Assembly: GCF_002165775.1 (NCBI RefSeq)
Contig: NZ_NDYP01000005.1
Span: forward strand, 1 to 64,000
Length of the DNA stretch: 64,000 nt
Origin: Campylobacter concisus
GTDB lineage: Bacteria > Campylobacterota > Campylobacteria > Campylobacterales > Campylobacteraceae
Direction: 5' to 3'
Part shown: piece after piece, positions 17,671 to 25,124 of the stretch
Numbering within the stretch: position 1 is the stretch's first letter
Layout of the letters: every line of letters starts with the position of its first letter
Notes under the pieces: generated by a model
What the model saw: the letters and a program-made list of their open reading frames with translations, nothing else
What the model was told of the DNA's origin: nothing
The model's database searches: none
Translations under genes and position numbers: made by a program

Positions 17671-18107
17671 AAAAAATTTTATTTATATTTTTTATAGTAT
17701 TTTTTTGTAGTGGTTCGTTTGCACAAGTCTTTACATACAAAACAGATACCATAAGTATAAATTTAAGTACAAAGCAGATAGCAAAAGATAAGATCAAATT
17801 TAGTCTAACCTATGAAAATAACGTATATAAAGATATTGTAAAAATATCTGGAGTAGCCAGGAATAAAAATATAGATCTTGACCCAGAGACAGATGATGAC
17901 GAATATGGCGAGAAACTAGCCTACTTTGCAGATGAATACATATATGAAGGCAATGGATGCTACCTAGCACTACGAATAGATGCCGATGAAAACAAAAGAG
18001 CTATAGTAAATTTTGAAGAGTGTGAGACATTAAACAAAAAGGAATGGGTACCAAAAAATATGCTTATATCAAAAGAGTATTTTAAAGAATTGAAGCGATC
18101 AAAATAA
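17667..18107 (+). CDS. small exported protein, probable cognate immunity protein
   Basis: Unrecognised family, 146 residues. It has a clear Sec signal peptide (MKKILFIFFIVFFCSGSFAQ, cleavage after Ala-Gln region) and a mature acidic domain of about 125 residues with two cysteines (GNGCYLAL and NFEECETL). The start codon overlaps the stop of the amidase-domain gene by four bases (ATGA), so the two are coupled in translation. A periplasmic product encoded directly behind a peptidoglycan amidase is the classic position of an immunity protein. That function is inferred from position and localisation only. Confidence 0.7.
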   Translation: MKKILFIFFIVFFCSGSFAQVFTYKTDTISINLSTKQIAKDKIKFSLTYENNVYKDIVKISGVARNKNIDLDPETDDDEYGEKLAYFADEYIYEGNGCYLALRIDADENKRAIVNFEECETLNKKEWVPKNMLISKEYFKELKRSK

Positions 18108-18165
18108 ATTTAAAAAGATATAAAGTATAGTGGTTTTTAGATTTTCTTTTATTTGCTTATTTTTC

Positions 18166-18417
18166 TACTTTTTTTCAAAGCTGAATAAATAGGATATTAC
18201 TATGAAAATGAAAAATTTTTAATAGCTATTGTGATGTTTTGACTGTCACCAATGATCCAAACAATAAATTTAAAAGGCGTAAAGACTTAGCAGATCCTAT
18301 TGAGATATTAAAAGAGGGGTATAAAAATACTTTTGGGGAAATATTATGAGGATAATCTTTAAAATAATCTTAGCTTTACTTTTAGCTGTAAATTTATCAT
18401 TTGCAACAGATGATTAT
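18166..18417 (+). repeat. 252-base direct repeat, copy 1
   Basis: Identical by eye to 21722-21973, 3556 bases downstream. It contains about 45 bases of non-coding sequence, an ORF tail (18212-18349), and the start plus signal peptide of the following gene. Identity stops in codon 24 of that gene, where the two proteins diverge. Confidence 0.9.
18212..18349 (+). pseudogene. orphan C-terminal tail of a lost gene (copy 1)
   Basis: An open frame of 45 codons after a stop, with no start codon; it reads [17 protein letters not shown], then [19 protein letters not shown] and ends TGA. Its TGA overlaps the ATG of the next gene as ATGA, just as the intact amidase gene overlaps its neighbour. This looks like the end of a former upstream gene carried along with the head of the next gene when the segment was duplicated. 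Source family unknown. Confidence 0.55.
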
Positions 18418-18801
18418 TACGATAGTTTGGAGAAAAAGACGATACCTAAGAAATTTTTAAATAAAGACTGCCGTAAATTAGTAAAGAAAATATTTTGCGA
18501 AAGTAAAAATACTTATGTATCAGACACAATAACTAATATGTGGAAGGAACCTATTTTAATGATATTTTTCCCGCCTAAGCCAGAGTTAAAAGATATAGAG
18601 CGTATGAAGAACATAAGATATATAGCCTATGATACAAAAAAATATTCTTATGATTTTGATTTTAAATGGATAAATAAAAATACTCTTTTGGTTCAACTAT
18701 TTGATACAAGCCCTGAAAATATCTGTGAGCTATGGCTATATGAAGAAAGGAATGGTAGCGTAGATGTTTATAAATTTACATCAAGATATTTACCTGATTA
18801 A
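18346..18801 (+). CDS. small exported protein, family A copy 1
   Basis: Unrecognised, 151 residues. Signal peptide [20 protein letters not shown], then a mature domain beginning TDDYYDS with [31 protein letters not shown] and [13 protein letters not shown]. It is a paralogue of 21902-22354: leader identical, middle divergent, C-terminal half nearly identical. Such a pattern of conserved ends and divergent core is common in diversifying immunity proteins. The start overlaps the orphan tail upstream by ATGA. Periplasmic; immunity role is inference. Confidence 0.65.
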   Translation: MRIIFKIILALLLAVNLSFATDDYYDSLEKKTIPKKFLNKDCRKLVKKIFCESKNTYVSDTITNMWKEPILMIFFPPKPELKDIERMKNIRYIAYDTKKYSYDFDFKWINKNTLLVQLFDTSPENICELWLYEERNGSVDVYKFTSRYLPD

Positions 18802-18822
18802 TAAATTTATATAAGGATATAA

Positions 18823-19617
18823 ATGAAATTTAAAAACATACTATTATTAAGCTTTCTAATGAGCTTAAATTTATATGCTTTTGAACCTATGATGCCGAGC
18901 GAGTCTACCAATAAAGCATCTTATGGAGGATTTTTACAGGTTAATATTCTTATATCATGTGGTGAAAACTATAATAATGGCAATTCAATTACTCCTAGCT
19001 TTAAATGCTATGACAATAGTGGCAAGTATAAATTTAAAAAGTACTCTTTAGAAGATTTAATATGCCAGTCAGACTATAACTCTTTTAGAGATAACTACTT
19101 TGCTAATCTTTATAATCTAATCGTAAAAGAAAAACCAAATTTAAAGGTTCAAGCTGAAAAGATAAATAGGGATAGAATAAAAAACAGTAAGAAAAAGTGC
19201 ATAGCACGTAGTTATAAAAAATTTGAGGTAAATTGCAACGATACTGATGTTATGTCAAATACTATTCACTGCATAAAATCACACTATAGAAGCTCTACAG
19301 CTAAACTAGCACTTATGCTTTACGAGGACGATAAAGAGCTTTTTAAAAGAATTTACGGCGAAGACTATGAGAAATTTAAAGAGGTATTTGAAGATACTTT
19401 AAAGTATGTGCCGATACTTTACTCAGAAGTAGAGCTAAATGGTATTAAAAATACAGACAAAAATCCTTATGCTGAGTTTTTAAGAAAATATGATGACTAT
19501 ACTGGCAATTATGGTAATTACAAAATCCATGATCTAATTTATATAGTATTAGTCCAATACTCCCTTATAGACAAAAATGGTCATTTAGTTTTACCAGAGA
19601 ATAGAAAAGAGGAGTAG
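18823..19617 (+). CDS. exported protein, family B copy 1
   Basis: Unrecognised, 264 residues. Signal peptide MKFKNILLLSFLMSLNLYA then FEP. Mature motifs shared with 20012-20818: YKFKKYSLED, CQSDYNSFRDNYF, RIYGEDYEKFKEVFEDT and the C-terminal QYSLIDKNGHL with LPENRK. Several cysteines suggest disulfides in the periplasm. A Cys-Ile segment followed by helices (CIKSHYRSSTAKLAL) faintly recalls LprI-type lysozyme inhibitors, too weak to call. Lies 21 bases after family A copy 1. Inferred immunity-type gene. Confidence 0.6.
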   Translation: MKFKNILLLSFLMSLNLYAFEPMMPSESTNKASYGGFLQVNILISCGENYNNGNSITPSFKCYDNSGKYKFKKYSLEDLICQSDYNSFRDNYFANLYNLIVKEKPNLKVQAEKINRDRIKNSKKKCIARSYKKFEVNCNDTDVMSNTIHCIKSHYRSSTAKLALMLYEDDKELFKRIYGEDYEKFKEVFEDTLKYVPILYSEVELNGIKNTDKNPYAEFLRKYDDYTGNYGNYKIHDLIYIVLVQYSLIDKNGHLVLPENRKEE

Positions 19618-19635
19618 TGCATAAATTTTCTACAA

Positions 19636-19980
19636 GTGATTTTAATGAGTTTAAATTTTATCTTAATCATAATTTTCTTTGAAATAGGCATATTCTTACT
19701 CTTTCTTTTTCTTAGTACACTATTTAAAAAGATCTCTCAAAAATTTGATACGCTCTTTTTTAAGCTAGTTTTATTTGTCACGCTAAACGTTTGGGTCGGA
19801 TGTGGTAGCTTTTTATACAATACCTCAAAAGATCTTTTAGATCCTTCTTTTTGGGATCCAGATACTGGAGACTTTCTTTTTTTACCATTTATATCAGTGC
19901 TAACATTAATAAATTTAGCCTTAATTGTATTCATTGTTATATTGCATATAATTTACCGCATAATAGAAAAAGATAGATAA
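19636..19980 (+). CDS. small membrane protein in the exported-protein cluster
   Basis: Unrecognised, 114 residues with three hydrophobic segments: one at the N-terminus (LNFILIIIFFEIGIFLLFLF), one in the middle (LVLFVTLNVWVGCGSFLY) and one at the C-terminus (VLTLINLALIVFIVILHIIY), separated by a loop rich in Asp and Pro. The start shown is GTG; an ATG three codons later is equally possible and no clear ribosome site is near either. The only gene of the cluster that looks like an integral inner-membrane protein rather than a periplasmic one. Confidence 0.5.
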   Translation: MILMSLNFILIIIFFEIGIFLLFLFLSTLFKKISQKFDTLFFKLVLFVTLNVWVGCGSFLYNTSKDLLDPSFWDPDTGDFLFLPFISVLTLINLALIVFIVILHIIYRIIEKDR

Positions 19981-20011
19981 AGCATTTAAGATACTTCAGC
20001 TAGGAAACAGG

Positions 20012-20818
20012 ATGAAATTTAAAACTATATTATTAGCTAGCTTGACGATAGGCTTAAGTTTATATGCTTACGAGCCTTTAAGCCCAGACGAAGCTATGAT
20101 AAAATTTGCCTCTGACTTTTCGCAGATAAACGACTATCCACTTGATCCCATAATGGACTATGGCAGCCATACTATTTTACCAAGCTTTGCTTGCTACGAT
20201 ACCAAGGGCAAATATAAATTTAAAAAATACTCTTTAGAAGACTTTATATGCCAGTCAGACTATAATTCTTTTAGAGATAACTATTTTAGCGATCTTTATA
20301 ATCTAATAGTAAAAGAAAATCCGAATTTAAAAGAAAAGGCTCAAAAGATAGCTAGAGAGAGGATAGCTAAAACCCAAAAGGAGTGCATTAAATACTTAAA
20401 AAAAGAGTATGACTATAGCTTTGTAGAGAGCAAGGCTTTATTTGTATCTGAAAGTATAGGTTGTATAAGTGAAAAATATAGAGACTTTGCAGCAAAGCTA
20501 ACTTTAATGCTTTATAAGGACGATAAAGAGCTATTTAGAAGAATTTACGGCGAAGACTATGAGAAATTTAAAGAGGTTTTTGAAGATACTATCTCTATAT
20601 CAGACCTAAAATTTGAAGGCATAAGCGCAAAACAAAAAGAAAAAAATTTAAAGCTTTATGAAAATTTTGAAGAAAAATATAAGGACTATGATATTGAGGG
20701 CTTTGGGTATAATCATTGCTGGGATGCAAGCTATGTTTTATTAGTCCAATACTCCCTTATAGACAAAAATGGTCATTTGATTTTGCCTGAGAATAGAAAA
20801 AATGATGATAAAAACTAG
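20012..20818 (+). CDS. exported protein, family B copy 2
   Basis: Paralogue of 18823-19617, 268 residues. Leader MKFKTILLASLTIGLSLYA, then YEP. Shares YKFKKYSLED, CQSDYNSFRDNYF, RIYGEDYEKFKEVFEDT and the C-terminal VQYSLIDKNGHLILPENRK. DNA at the 3' ends is nearly identical too, so duplication or gene conversion is recent, while the central parts have drifted far. The last 17 bases overlap the next gene. Function unknown; likely periplasmic. Confidence 0.6.
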   Translation: MKFKTILLASLTIGLSLYAYEPLSPDEAMIKFASDFSQINDYPLDPIMDYGSHTILPSFACYDTKGKYKFKKYSLEDFICQSDYNSFRDNYFSDLYNLIVKENPNLKEKAQKIARERIAKTQKECIKYLKKEYDYSFVESKALFVSESIGCISEKYRDFAAKLTLMLYKDDKELFRRIYGEDYEKFKEVFEDTISISDLKFEGISAKQKEKNLKLYENFEEKYKDYDIEGFGYNHCWDASYVLLVQYSLIDKNGHLILPENRKNDDKN

Positions 20819-21281
20819 ATTTTTATACTTATTGCTACTTTTAGCTATATTTTCTAACGCCCAAAACTTAAGTATAGAAACGTACAGCAAGGACAACAAA
20901 TGCTCCATAAGTATAAATGATGAAGAGACTTATAGCAGAGAGTGCGAATATGAGCTTGAACCAAATTTAATATTTTATACCAAATTTAATCGAAGTGAAG
21001 TGTGGATATTTCAAGACATACAAAACTATTCCGCCTGCAGTGGACATGGGCCTTTGAGAATTTTTGAAAAGAAAGAGGACAATAATGTTAAATTTCAAGG
21101 CAAGATAGATTGGTGCGCGAGTATACCATTTTTCGAAGTCACTAATGAAAGCATCTTAATAATAGACAAACCACACAAAAATATACTAACCAACAATGGT
21201 GAGCCAAATTTTAAAAGCAGTGGAAAACTATCAGACGAAAGAAAATATAAATTTGAGAATGGAAAGATCAAAAAGATATAG
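20802..21281 (+). CDS. small exported protein, unique in the cluster
   Basis: Unrecognised, 159 residues. Signal peptide MMIKTRFLYLLLLLAIFSNA, mature protein starting QNLSIETYSKDNKC with cysteines in CSISINDEE, SRECEYEL, YSACSGHG and KIDWCASIP, consistent with disulfides in the periplasm. It starts inside the end of family B copy 2 (17-base overlap), so it is co-expressed with it. No relative elsewhere in the window. Confidence 0.6.
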   Translation: MMIKTRFLYLLLLLAIFSNAQNLSIETYSKDNKCSISINDEETYSRECEYELEPNLIFYTKFNRSEVWIFQDIQNYSACSGHGPLRIFEKKEDNNVKFQGKIDWCASIPFFEVTNESILIIDKPHKNILTNNGEPNFKSSGKLSDERKYKFENGKIKKI

Positions 21282-21331
21282 TTTTGCCTTTGTTAAATAG
21301 ATATAATGCGACTAAAAAATAGCGGATAGAT

Positions 21332-21697
21332 ATGGTAAAAAAGATAGTTATTTTTTATTTTATGGTGCTAGCCTTTATGGCGCATAATGCCTACGCAAAA
21401 GATATAAATTTAACTGGGCTTTACAAAAATGAGCCTTGTAATATTTCAATAGAAATAACGAAAAATACCAATAAGGCAAAGTATTTTTACAAGATAGTTG
21501 ATAATAATCAGACAAAATCACAAGGCTATATATCAAGCATAAAAAGCAATGGCGAAGGTGGATTTTATATAAAATTTAAAAAAATTGACGGGATGTATGA
21601 AAATGGTAGCATAGTCATACAAAACTACGGAAACTCTATGAACGAGTATAATCATTTTGAAGATTGCGATAGTAAATATTTAAAATTTGATAAATAG
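21332..21697 (+). CDS. small exported protein, unique in the cluster
   Basis: Unrecognised, 121 residues. Signal peptide MVKKIVIFYFMVLAFMAHNA then YAKDINLTGLY. The mature domain of about 100 residues has two cysteines (NEPCNISIEI and HFEDCDSKY) and alternating polar and hydrophobic residues suggesting a small beta-barrel or beta-sandwich, a shape shared by several lysozyme-inhibitor families. That resemblance is only in size and pattern. Preceded by a weak ribosome site in AGCGGATAGAT. Confidence 0.55.
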   Translation: MVKKIVIFYFMVLAFMAHNAYAKDINLTGLYKNEPCNISIEITKNTNKAKYFYKIVDNNQTKSQGYISSIKSNGEGGFYIKFKKIDGMYENGSIVIQNYGNSMNEYNHFEDCDSKYLKFDK

Positions 21698-21721
21698 GGC
21701 TAGCGTGCGTGATTTTGTAAT

Positions 21722-21973
21722 TACTTTTTTTCAAAGCTGAATAAATAGGATATTACTATGAAAATGAAAAATTTTTAATAGCTATTGTGATGTTTTGACT
21801 GTCACCAATGATCCAAACAATAAATTTAAAAGGCGTAAAGACTTAGCAGATCCTATTGAGATATTAAAAGAGGGGTATAAAAATACTTTTGGGGAAATAT
21901 TATGAGGATAATCTTTAAAATAATCTTAGCTTTACTTTTAGCTGTAAATTTATCATTTGCAACAGATGATTAT
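21722..21973 (+). repeat. 252-base direct repeat, copy 2
   Basis: Same sequence as 18166-18417. No terminal inverted repeats or target duplications were seen, so duplication by recombination fits better than an insertion sequence. Confidence 0.9.
21768..21905 (+). pseudogene. orphan C-terminal tail of a lost gene (copy 2)
   Basis: Identical to 18212-18349; again its stop overlaps the ATG of the following family A gene. Confidence 0.55.
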
Positions 21974-22354
21974 GATTATAACTGGGGAAAAAAGACAATA
22001 CCTAAAAAGTTTTTGAATAAAGACTGTAAAAAGCTTGCAAAGAAAATTTGGGTTGAAAGTATGGTCACTTACCGCAGAGATACAATATTAAATATGTATA
22101 AAGAGCCGATTTTAAATGTTCTTATTTATGAACCTCCTATAAAAGACATAGAATGTATGAAAAATATGAGATACAAGACCTATGATGCAAATAACTATTC
22201 TTATGACTTTGATTTTAAATGGATAAACAAAAACACTCTCTTGGTTCAGTTATTTGACACTAATCCTGAAAATATCTGTGAGCTATGGCTATATGAGGAA
22301 AAAGACGGTAGCGTAGATGTTTATAAATTTACATCCAAGAATTTACCTGACTAA
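21902..22354 (+). CDS. small exported protein, family A copy 2
   Basis: Paralogue of 18346-18801, 150 residues. The signal peptide is identical ([20 protein letters not shown]). The region after TDDY differs ([20 protein letters not shown]), a long central stretch is strongly divergent, and the C-terminal half is conserved ([42 protein letters not shown]). Probably periplasmic. Inferred to be a diverged immunity-type gene; targets unknown. Confidence 0.65.
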   Translation: MRIIFKIILALLLAVNLSFATDDYDYNWGKKTIPKKFLNKDCKKLAKKIWVESMVTYRRDTILNMYKEPILNVLIYEPPIKDIECMKNMRYKTYDANNYSYDFDFKWINKNTLLVQLFDTNPENICELWLYEEKDGSVDVYKFTSKNLPD

Positions 22355-22364
22355 TAAATTTACA

Positions 22365-22370
22365 AAGGAT
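22365..22370 (+). promoter_or_regulatory. ribosome binding site before a probable ATT start
   Basis: AAGGAT lies 5 bases before ATT at 22376, at the same place where the family B relatives have ribosome site and ATG. It is the main reason to extend the next gene upstream. Confidence 0.5.
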
Positions 22371-22375
22371 AAAAG

Positions 22376-22954
22376 ATTAAATTTAAAACCATACTATTAA
22401 TAAGCTTTTTAATAGTCATAAATTTAAACGCTTTTGAGCCTCAAAAAAATGCCAATAGAGCCGAAATAAACTGCATGTTTATCTCTAAAAAGCTTAAAGC
22501 CAATGGACAAAAAGATGACCGGGAGCAATGCAAAATAGATAGCAATAATACAATGCCCCATAAGCCAGTTGCAGTAAAACTAGATGGTGCTTTAGCTATA
22601 CTTACGTTTTTAAAAACACAAAACAACAAAACACAAATGGTGCTTTTAAATACAGATAAAACCTTAATAAAACCTGATATTATAGACATTCTAGATGAAA
22701 TAAAATCAGTATTTTTTATAGAAATAAATAAAAAGAAAAATCTTTGTGTCATCAATAGCTACTCTTTAAATGACGCAAGGAGCAATGTAACTAATTACTA
22801 TGAGTTAAACAAAAAAGAAAATTCGATCATTGTTTCGCTTCTAACAAAAGTCTTGAATTTTCAATGTGACGACAAGTGTATAGAATATGATGCGGATGCT
22901 GTTAAAAAATTACTAATAAAAAATCCTAATGGATATAGTACCTATGGATCATAG
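22376..22954 (+). CDS. exported protein with probable ATT start (or start-codon mutant)
   Basis: Unrecognised mature domain. From ATT at 22376 the frame is open for 192 codons and begins with a leader IKFKTILLISFLIVINLN, then AFEP, nearly the same as the leaders of both family B genes, which start with ATG. The first in-frame ATG (22475) lies beyond the leader and would give a 159-residue product without signal peptide. Hence either the rare ATT start is used, as known for infC, or a point change has disabled a formerly intact gene. The mature part (CKIDSNNTMPHKPVAVKL, FQCDDKCIEYDADAVKK) is unlike family B. Confidence 0.55.
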   Translation: MKFKTILLISFLIVINLNAFEPQKNANRAEINCMFISKKLKANGQKDDREQCKIDSNNTMPHKPVAVKLDGALAILTFLKTQNNKTQMVLLNTDKTLIKPDIIDILDEIKSVFFIEINKKKNLCVINSYSLNDARSNVTNYYELNKKENSIIVSLLTKVLNFQCDDKCIEYDADAVKKLLIKNPNGYSTYGS

Positions 22955-22957
22955 AAT

Positions 22958-23515
22958 ATGAAATTTTTCAAATTTTTAAATAGTGTATTTTTATTAGTAT
23001 CATTGCTGACCTTCAATGGTATGGGAAAAGATGAAATACCAAATTTTAAATACAAAGACGTATCTAACTATTATTTTAAAACGGGCAGCGATAGCTATTC
23101 TGTAAAAATTTTACGTAATTATAGTGAAGACAATCTGGGTCGAGTAATAGGCATAAAAGAGTGCGCAATTATTTACAAAGACAAGATAAAAAAATGGAGT
23201 TTTTGTTATGACGATATGTCGATGTGGAGCGTTACGGCTAATGGCAATATAATTGAGTTTAAAGGTGGAACCCAAGACAGAGACGGAAACATAGTGGATT
23301 TTTATATACTTTTTAAAAAATTAGCCTCGAAATTTTATTTGTATGAGTATACTTGGAAATTTGGATACATAGATGAAAATACGAGCGACGAAAAGATTAG
23401 TAAAGTAGAAAATTACTACGTAGATCATGGTAAAAAGAATAAGCTTTATATAAATCAAATCACTTCAAAAATTCTTAATGACATGAGAAAAAATTTTATG
23501 AAAAATAAGCAGTAA
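22958..23515 (+). CDS. small exported protein, last intact gene of the cluster
   Basis: Unrecognised, 185 residues. N-terminal hydrophobic leader MKFFKFLNSVFLLVSLLTF, then GMGKDEIPNFKYKDV. The mature region is polar with Tyr-rich strands (KFYLYEYTWKFGYIDE) and two cysteines (IKECAIIYK and SFCYDDMSMW). It starts three bases after the previous stop, so it shares the transcript. No paralogue in the window. Confidence 0.55.
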   Translation: MKFFKFLNSVFLLVSLLTFNGMGKDEIPNFKYKDVSNYYFKTGSDSYSVKILRNYSEDNLGRVIGIKECAIIYKDKIKKWSFCYDDMSMWSVTANGNIIEFKGGTQDRDGNIVDFYILFKKLASKFYLYEYTWKFGYIDENTSDEKISKVENYYVDHGKKNKLYINQITSKILNDMRKNFMKNKQ

Positions 23516-23539
23516 TTAGGTAATTTGAGCAACATATTA

Positions 23540-23606
23540 AAAAGTAAATATATTAATAGGACAGAATTTATATGCTTATAAACTCTTAATGTCTAGCAAA
23601 GCTACT
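23540..23606 (+). pseudogene. decayed signal-peptide remnant
   Basis: A short frame reads NILLIGQNLYAYKLL, resembling a shortened family B leader (NILLLSFLMSLNLYAFEP), then SSKATIKH and a stop. No start codon. Probably debris from another copy of that gene type. Confidence 0.35.
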
Positions 23607-23646
23607 ATAAAACATTGAACTAAAAATTTGAACAAACAGAAAATAG

Positions 23647-23958
23647 TGGGGTAACGGTAACTTAGCAGTCATAGATGATCCAATTAGCATCAGAAATATT
23701 TTACGAAAAGCAAATATAATAAAAGATTTTACTACAAATTCTGGTATAAAACTTGGCGACAAACAAGAGCAAATTTTAAAGAAGCTAGGTAAGCCAAACG
23801 ATCTACAAGAAGAAAACACCACCTCTACCGTCACCTACATCACTGAGCAAAATGAAAGCAAACTCTTGCAAGAATTTGATATGCCACTCTACTACGAGAA
23901 ATTCATCTTTTCTAATGGAGTTTTAAAAGAGTATGAATTTGGATTTGAGTACCCGTGA
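23647..23958 (+). pseudogene. 5'-truncated gene fragment with BamE-like motif
   Basis: A 103-codon open frame without a usable start, preceded by a stop. It reads WGNGNLAVIDDP, later GIKLGDKQEQILKKLGKPN and DMPLYYEKFIFSNGVLKEY, ending FGFEYP. The middle resembles the BamE/SmpA-type pattern (a Gly-rich turn followed by a helix ending LGKP) seen in many small periplasmic proteins. LAVIDDP also faintly recalls LTVTNDP in the orphan tails. Likely a broken member of the same cluster. The remaining bases to 24029 hold nothing recognised. Confidence 0.5.
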
Positions 23959-24029
23959 TATTCCGTGGATCAGGATATTAATTCCATAGAGTAGCAAAAG
24001 ATATTTTACAGCCTAAAAGCGTAGAATTT

Positions 24030-25061
24030 CTACTCTTCGTCCAAATTTATTTCAGGTAGTTTCTCTTCGGCAAAACTCTTATCTTTTTTGGCAGCTGACG
24101 CAACCTCACTAGCTTTTTTTAAAAGCCCATCAAGCCCTTGTCTTGCCAAACGCTCATTTAGCTGCTCTGGCGTATCTTTTGTGCCGTCAAGATCACTAAA
24201 ATTATCAAATTCTTCATCGTCTTCTTTTTGGATCTTTATCTCGTAATCAAGCTTGCCATTAAGTCTAGCTAGCTCGTCGCTTATCGCAGTGCAAAAGACC
24301 TCAGTGTATCCTCTGTGAGCGCAGTTTTTGGCTAGAAATTCACTCATCACGTTTAGGTGATTTATATAGTCATCTTGTAAGATATTTGCCTGTAAAAGCT
24401 CGAATTTTAAAAAAAGCCAGTAGGTGTTAAGCACGTCACTTTCGCAGTATTCGTTTATTTTATCAAGCTCGCCTGCATAGTATAGCTCAAGCACCTGATC
24501 GCCGTGTACGTCGTACTTGCCAGGTAAATTTAAGCTAGCACAAAGAGTGTCGAGCTTTAGCCCTCTTACGCTTCCAAAATCGCTTATAAAATCAAGCAAA
24601 TCAAGGTGAAATTTAGGCGAATACCTTGCCCTATAGTTTTCCCATTTATTTTTATTTAGCTCTTTGTTTTCGCTCTCGTAATATGCCGCCGCGTTTAGGT
24701 TGTAGCGCATCGCACGCACCATTAGCATCGGTAGGTCAAAGCCACGGCCATTAAAGCTAACAAGCCTTGGGTTATAATCATTGATAAATTTTAAAAATTT
24801 AGCGATGATCTCGCGCTCATCCTTGCCCTCCATCGTGCTAACTTTTAAAAATTTGCCGTACTCATCAGCCATTACCGCAGAGATAGCCACGACTCTATGA
24901 AACATCACAGGCAAAAACTCACTACCACTGGCCTCTTTTTGTAGCTTCATCGCTTGCACGCTCACATCTTCATCGCTCCCGTCAATGCCATAAATTTTTC
25001 TTATCAAATTTGCATCAGGTATCGTTTCGCAGTCAAAGACACAGATGTAACTTTTCGCCAT
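24030..25061 (-). CDS. predicted 3'-5' exonuclease (PolB-type exonuclease domain, PF10108)
   Basis: A DnaQ-fold nuclease of 343 residues. The three exonuclease motifs are present: VFDCETIPD (Exo I, Asp-x-Glu), SFNGRGFDLPML (Exo II) and YCESDVLNTYWLF (Exo III, Tyr-x3-Asp). The C-terminal 60 residues are charged and probably flexible. It is a family of stand-alone exonucleases related to DNA polymerase B proofreading domains; the exact substrate is not known. It stands alone between the accessory island and the divergent waaC, and marks the return to core-like composition. Confidence 0.85.
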   Translation of the reverse strand: MAKSYICVFDCETIPDANLIRKIYGIDGSDEDVSVQAMKLQKEASGSEFLPVMFHRVVAISAVMADEYGKFLKVSTMEGKDEREIIAKFLKFINDYNPRLVSFNGRGFDLPMLMVRAMRYNLNAAAYYESENKELNKNKWENYRARYSPKFHLDLLDFISDFGSVRGLKLDTLCASLNLPGKYDVHGDQVLELYYAGELDKINEYCESDVLNTYWLFLKFELLQANILQDDYINHLNVMSEFLAKNCAHRGYTEVFCTAISDELARLNGKLDYEIKIQKEDDEEFDNFSDLDGTKDTPEQLNERLARQGLDGLLKKASEVASAAKKDKSFAEEKLPEINLDEE

Positions 25062-25124
25062 TTTAGCCCTTTTTTAAGCATTTTTTTTTAAAATCATACC
25101 AAAAATTTATATCTAAAGTGATCA

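Noticed and set aside
18203-18220. Tiny frame MKMKNF in the repeat as a leader peptide
   Set aside because: Only six codons, followed by two stops, with nothing regulated by it; more likely debris of a decayed leader.
18166-21973. Insertion sequence or composite transposon bounded by the 252-base repeats
   Set aside because: No transposase, no terminal inverted repeats and no target duplication seen; the repeats include gene starts, so segmental duplication fits better.
22475-22954. ATG at 22475 as the true start of that gene
   Set aside because: It would discard an intact signal peptide that matches the two family B leaders and has its own ribosome site; kept only as an alternative.
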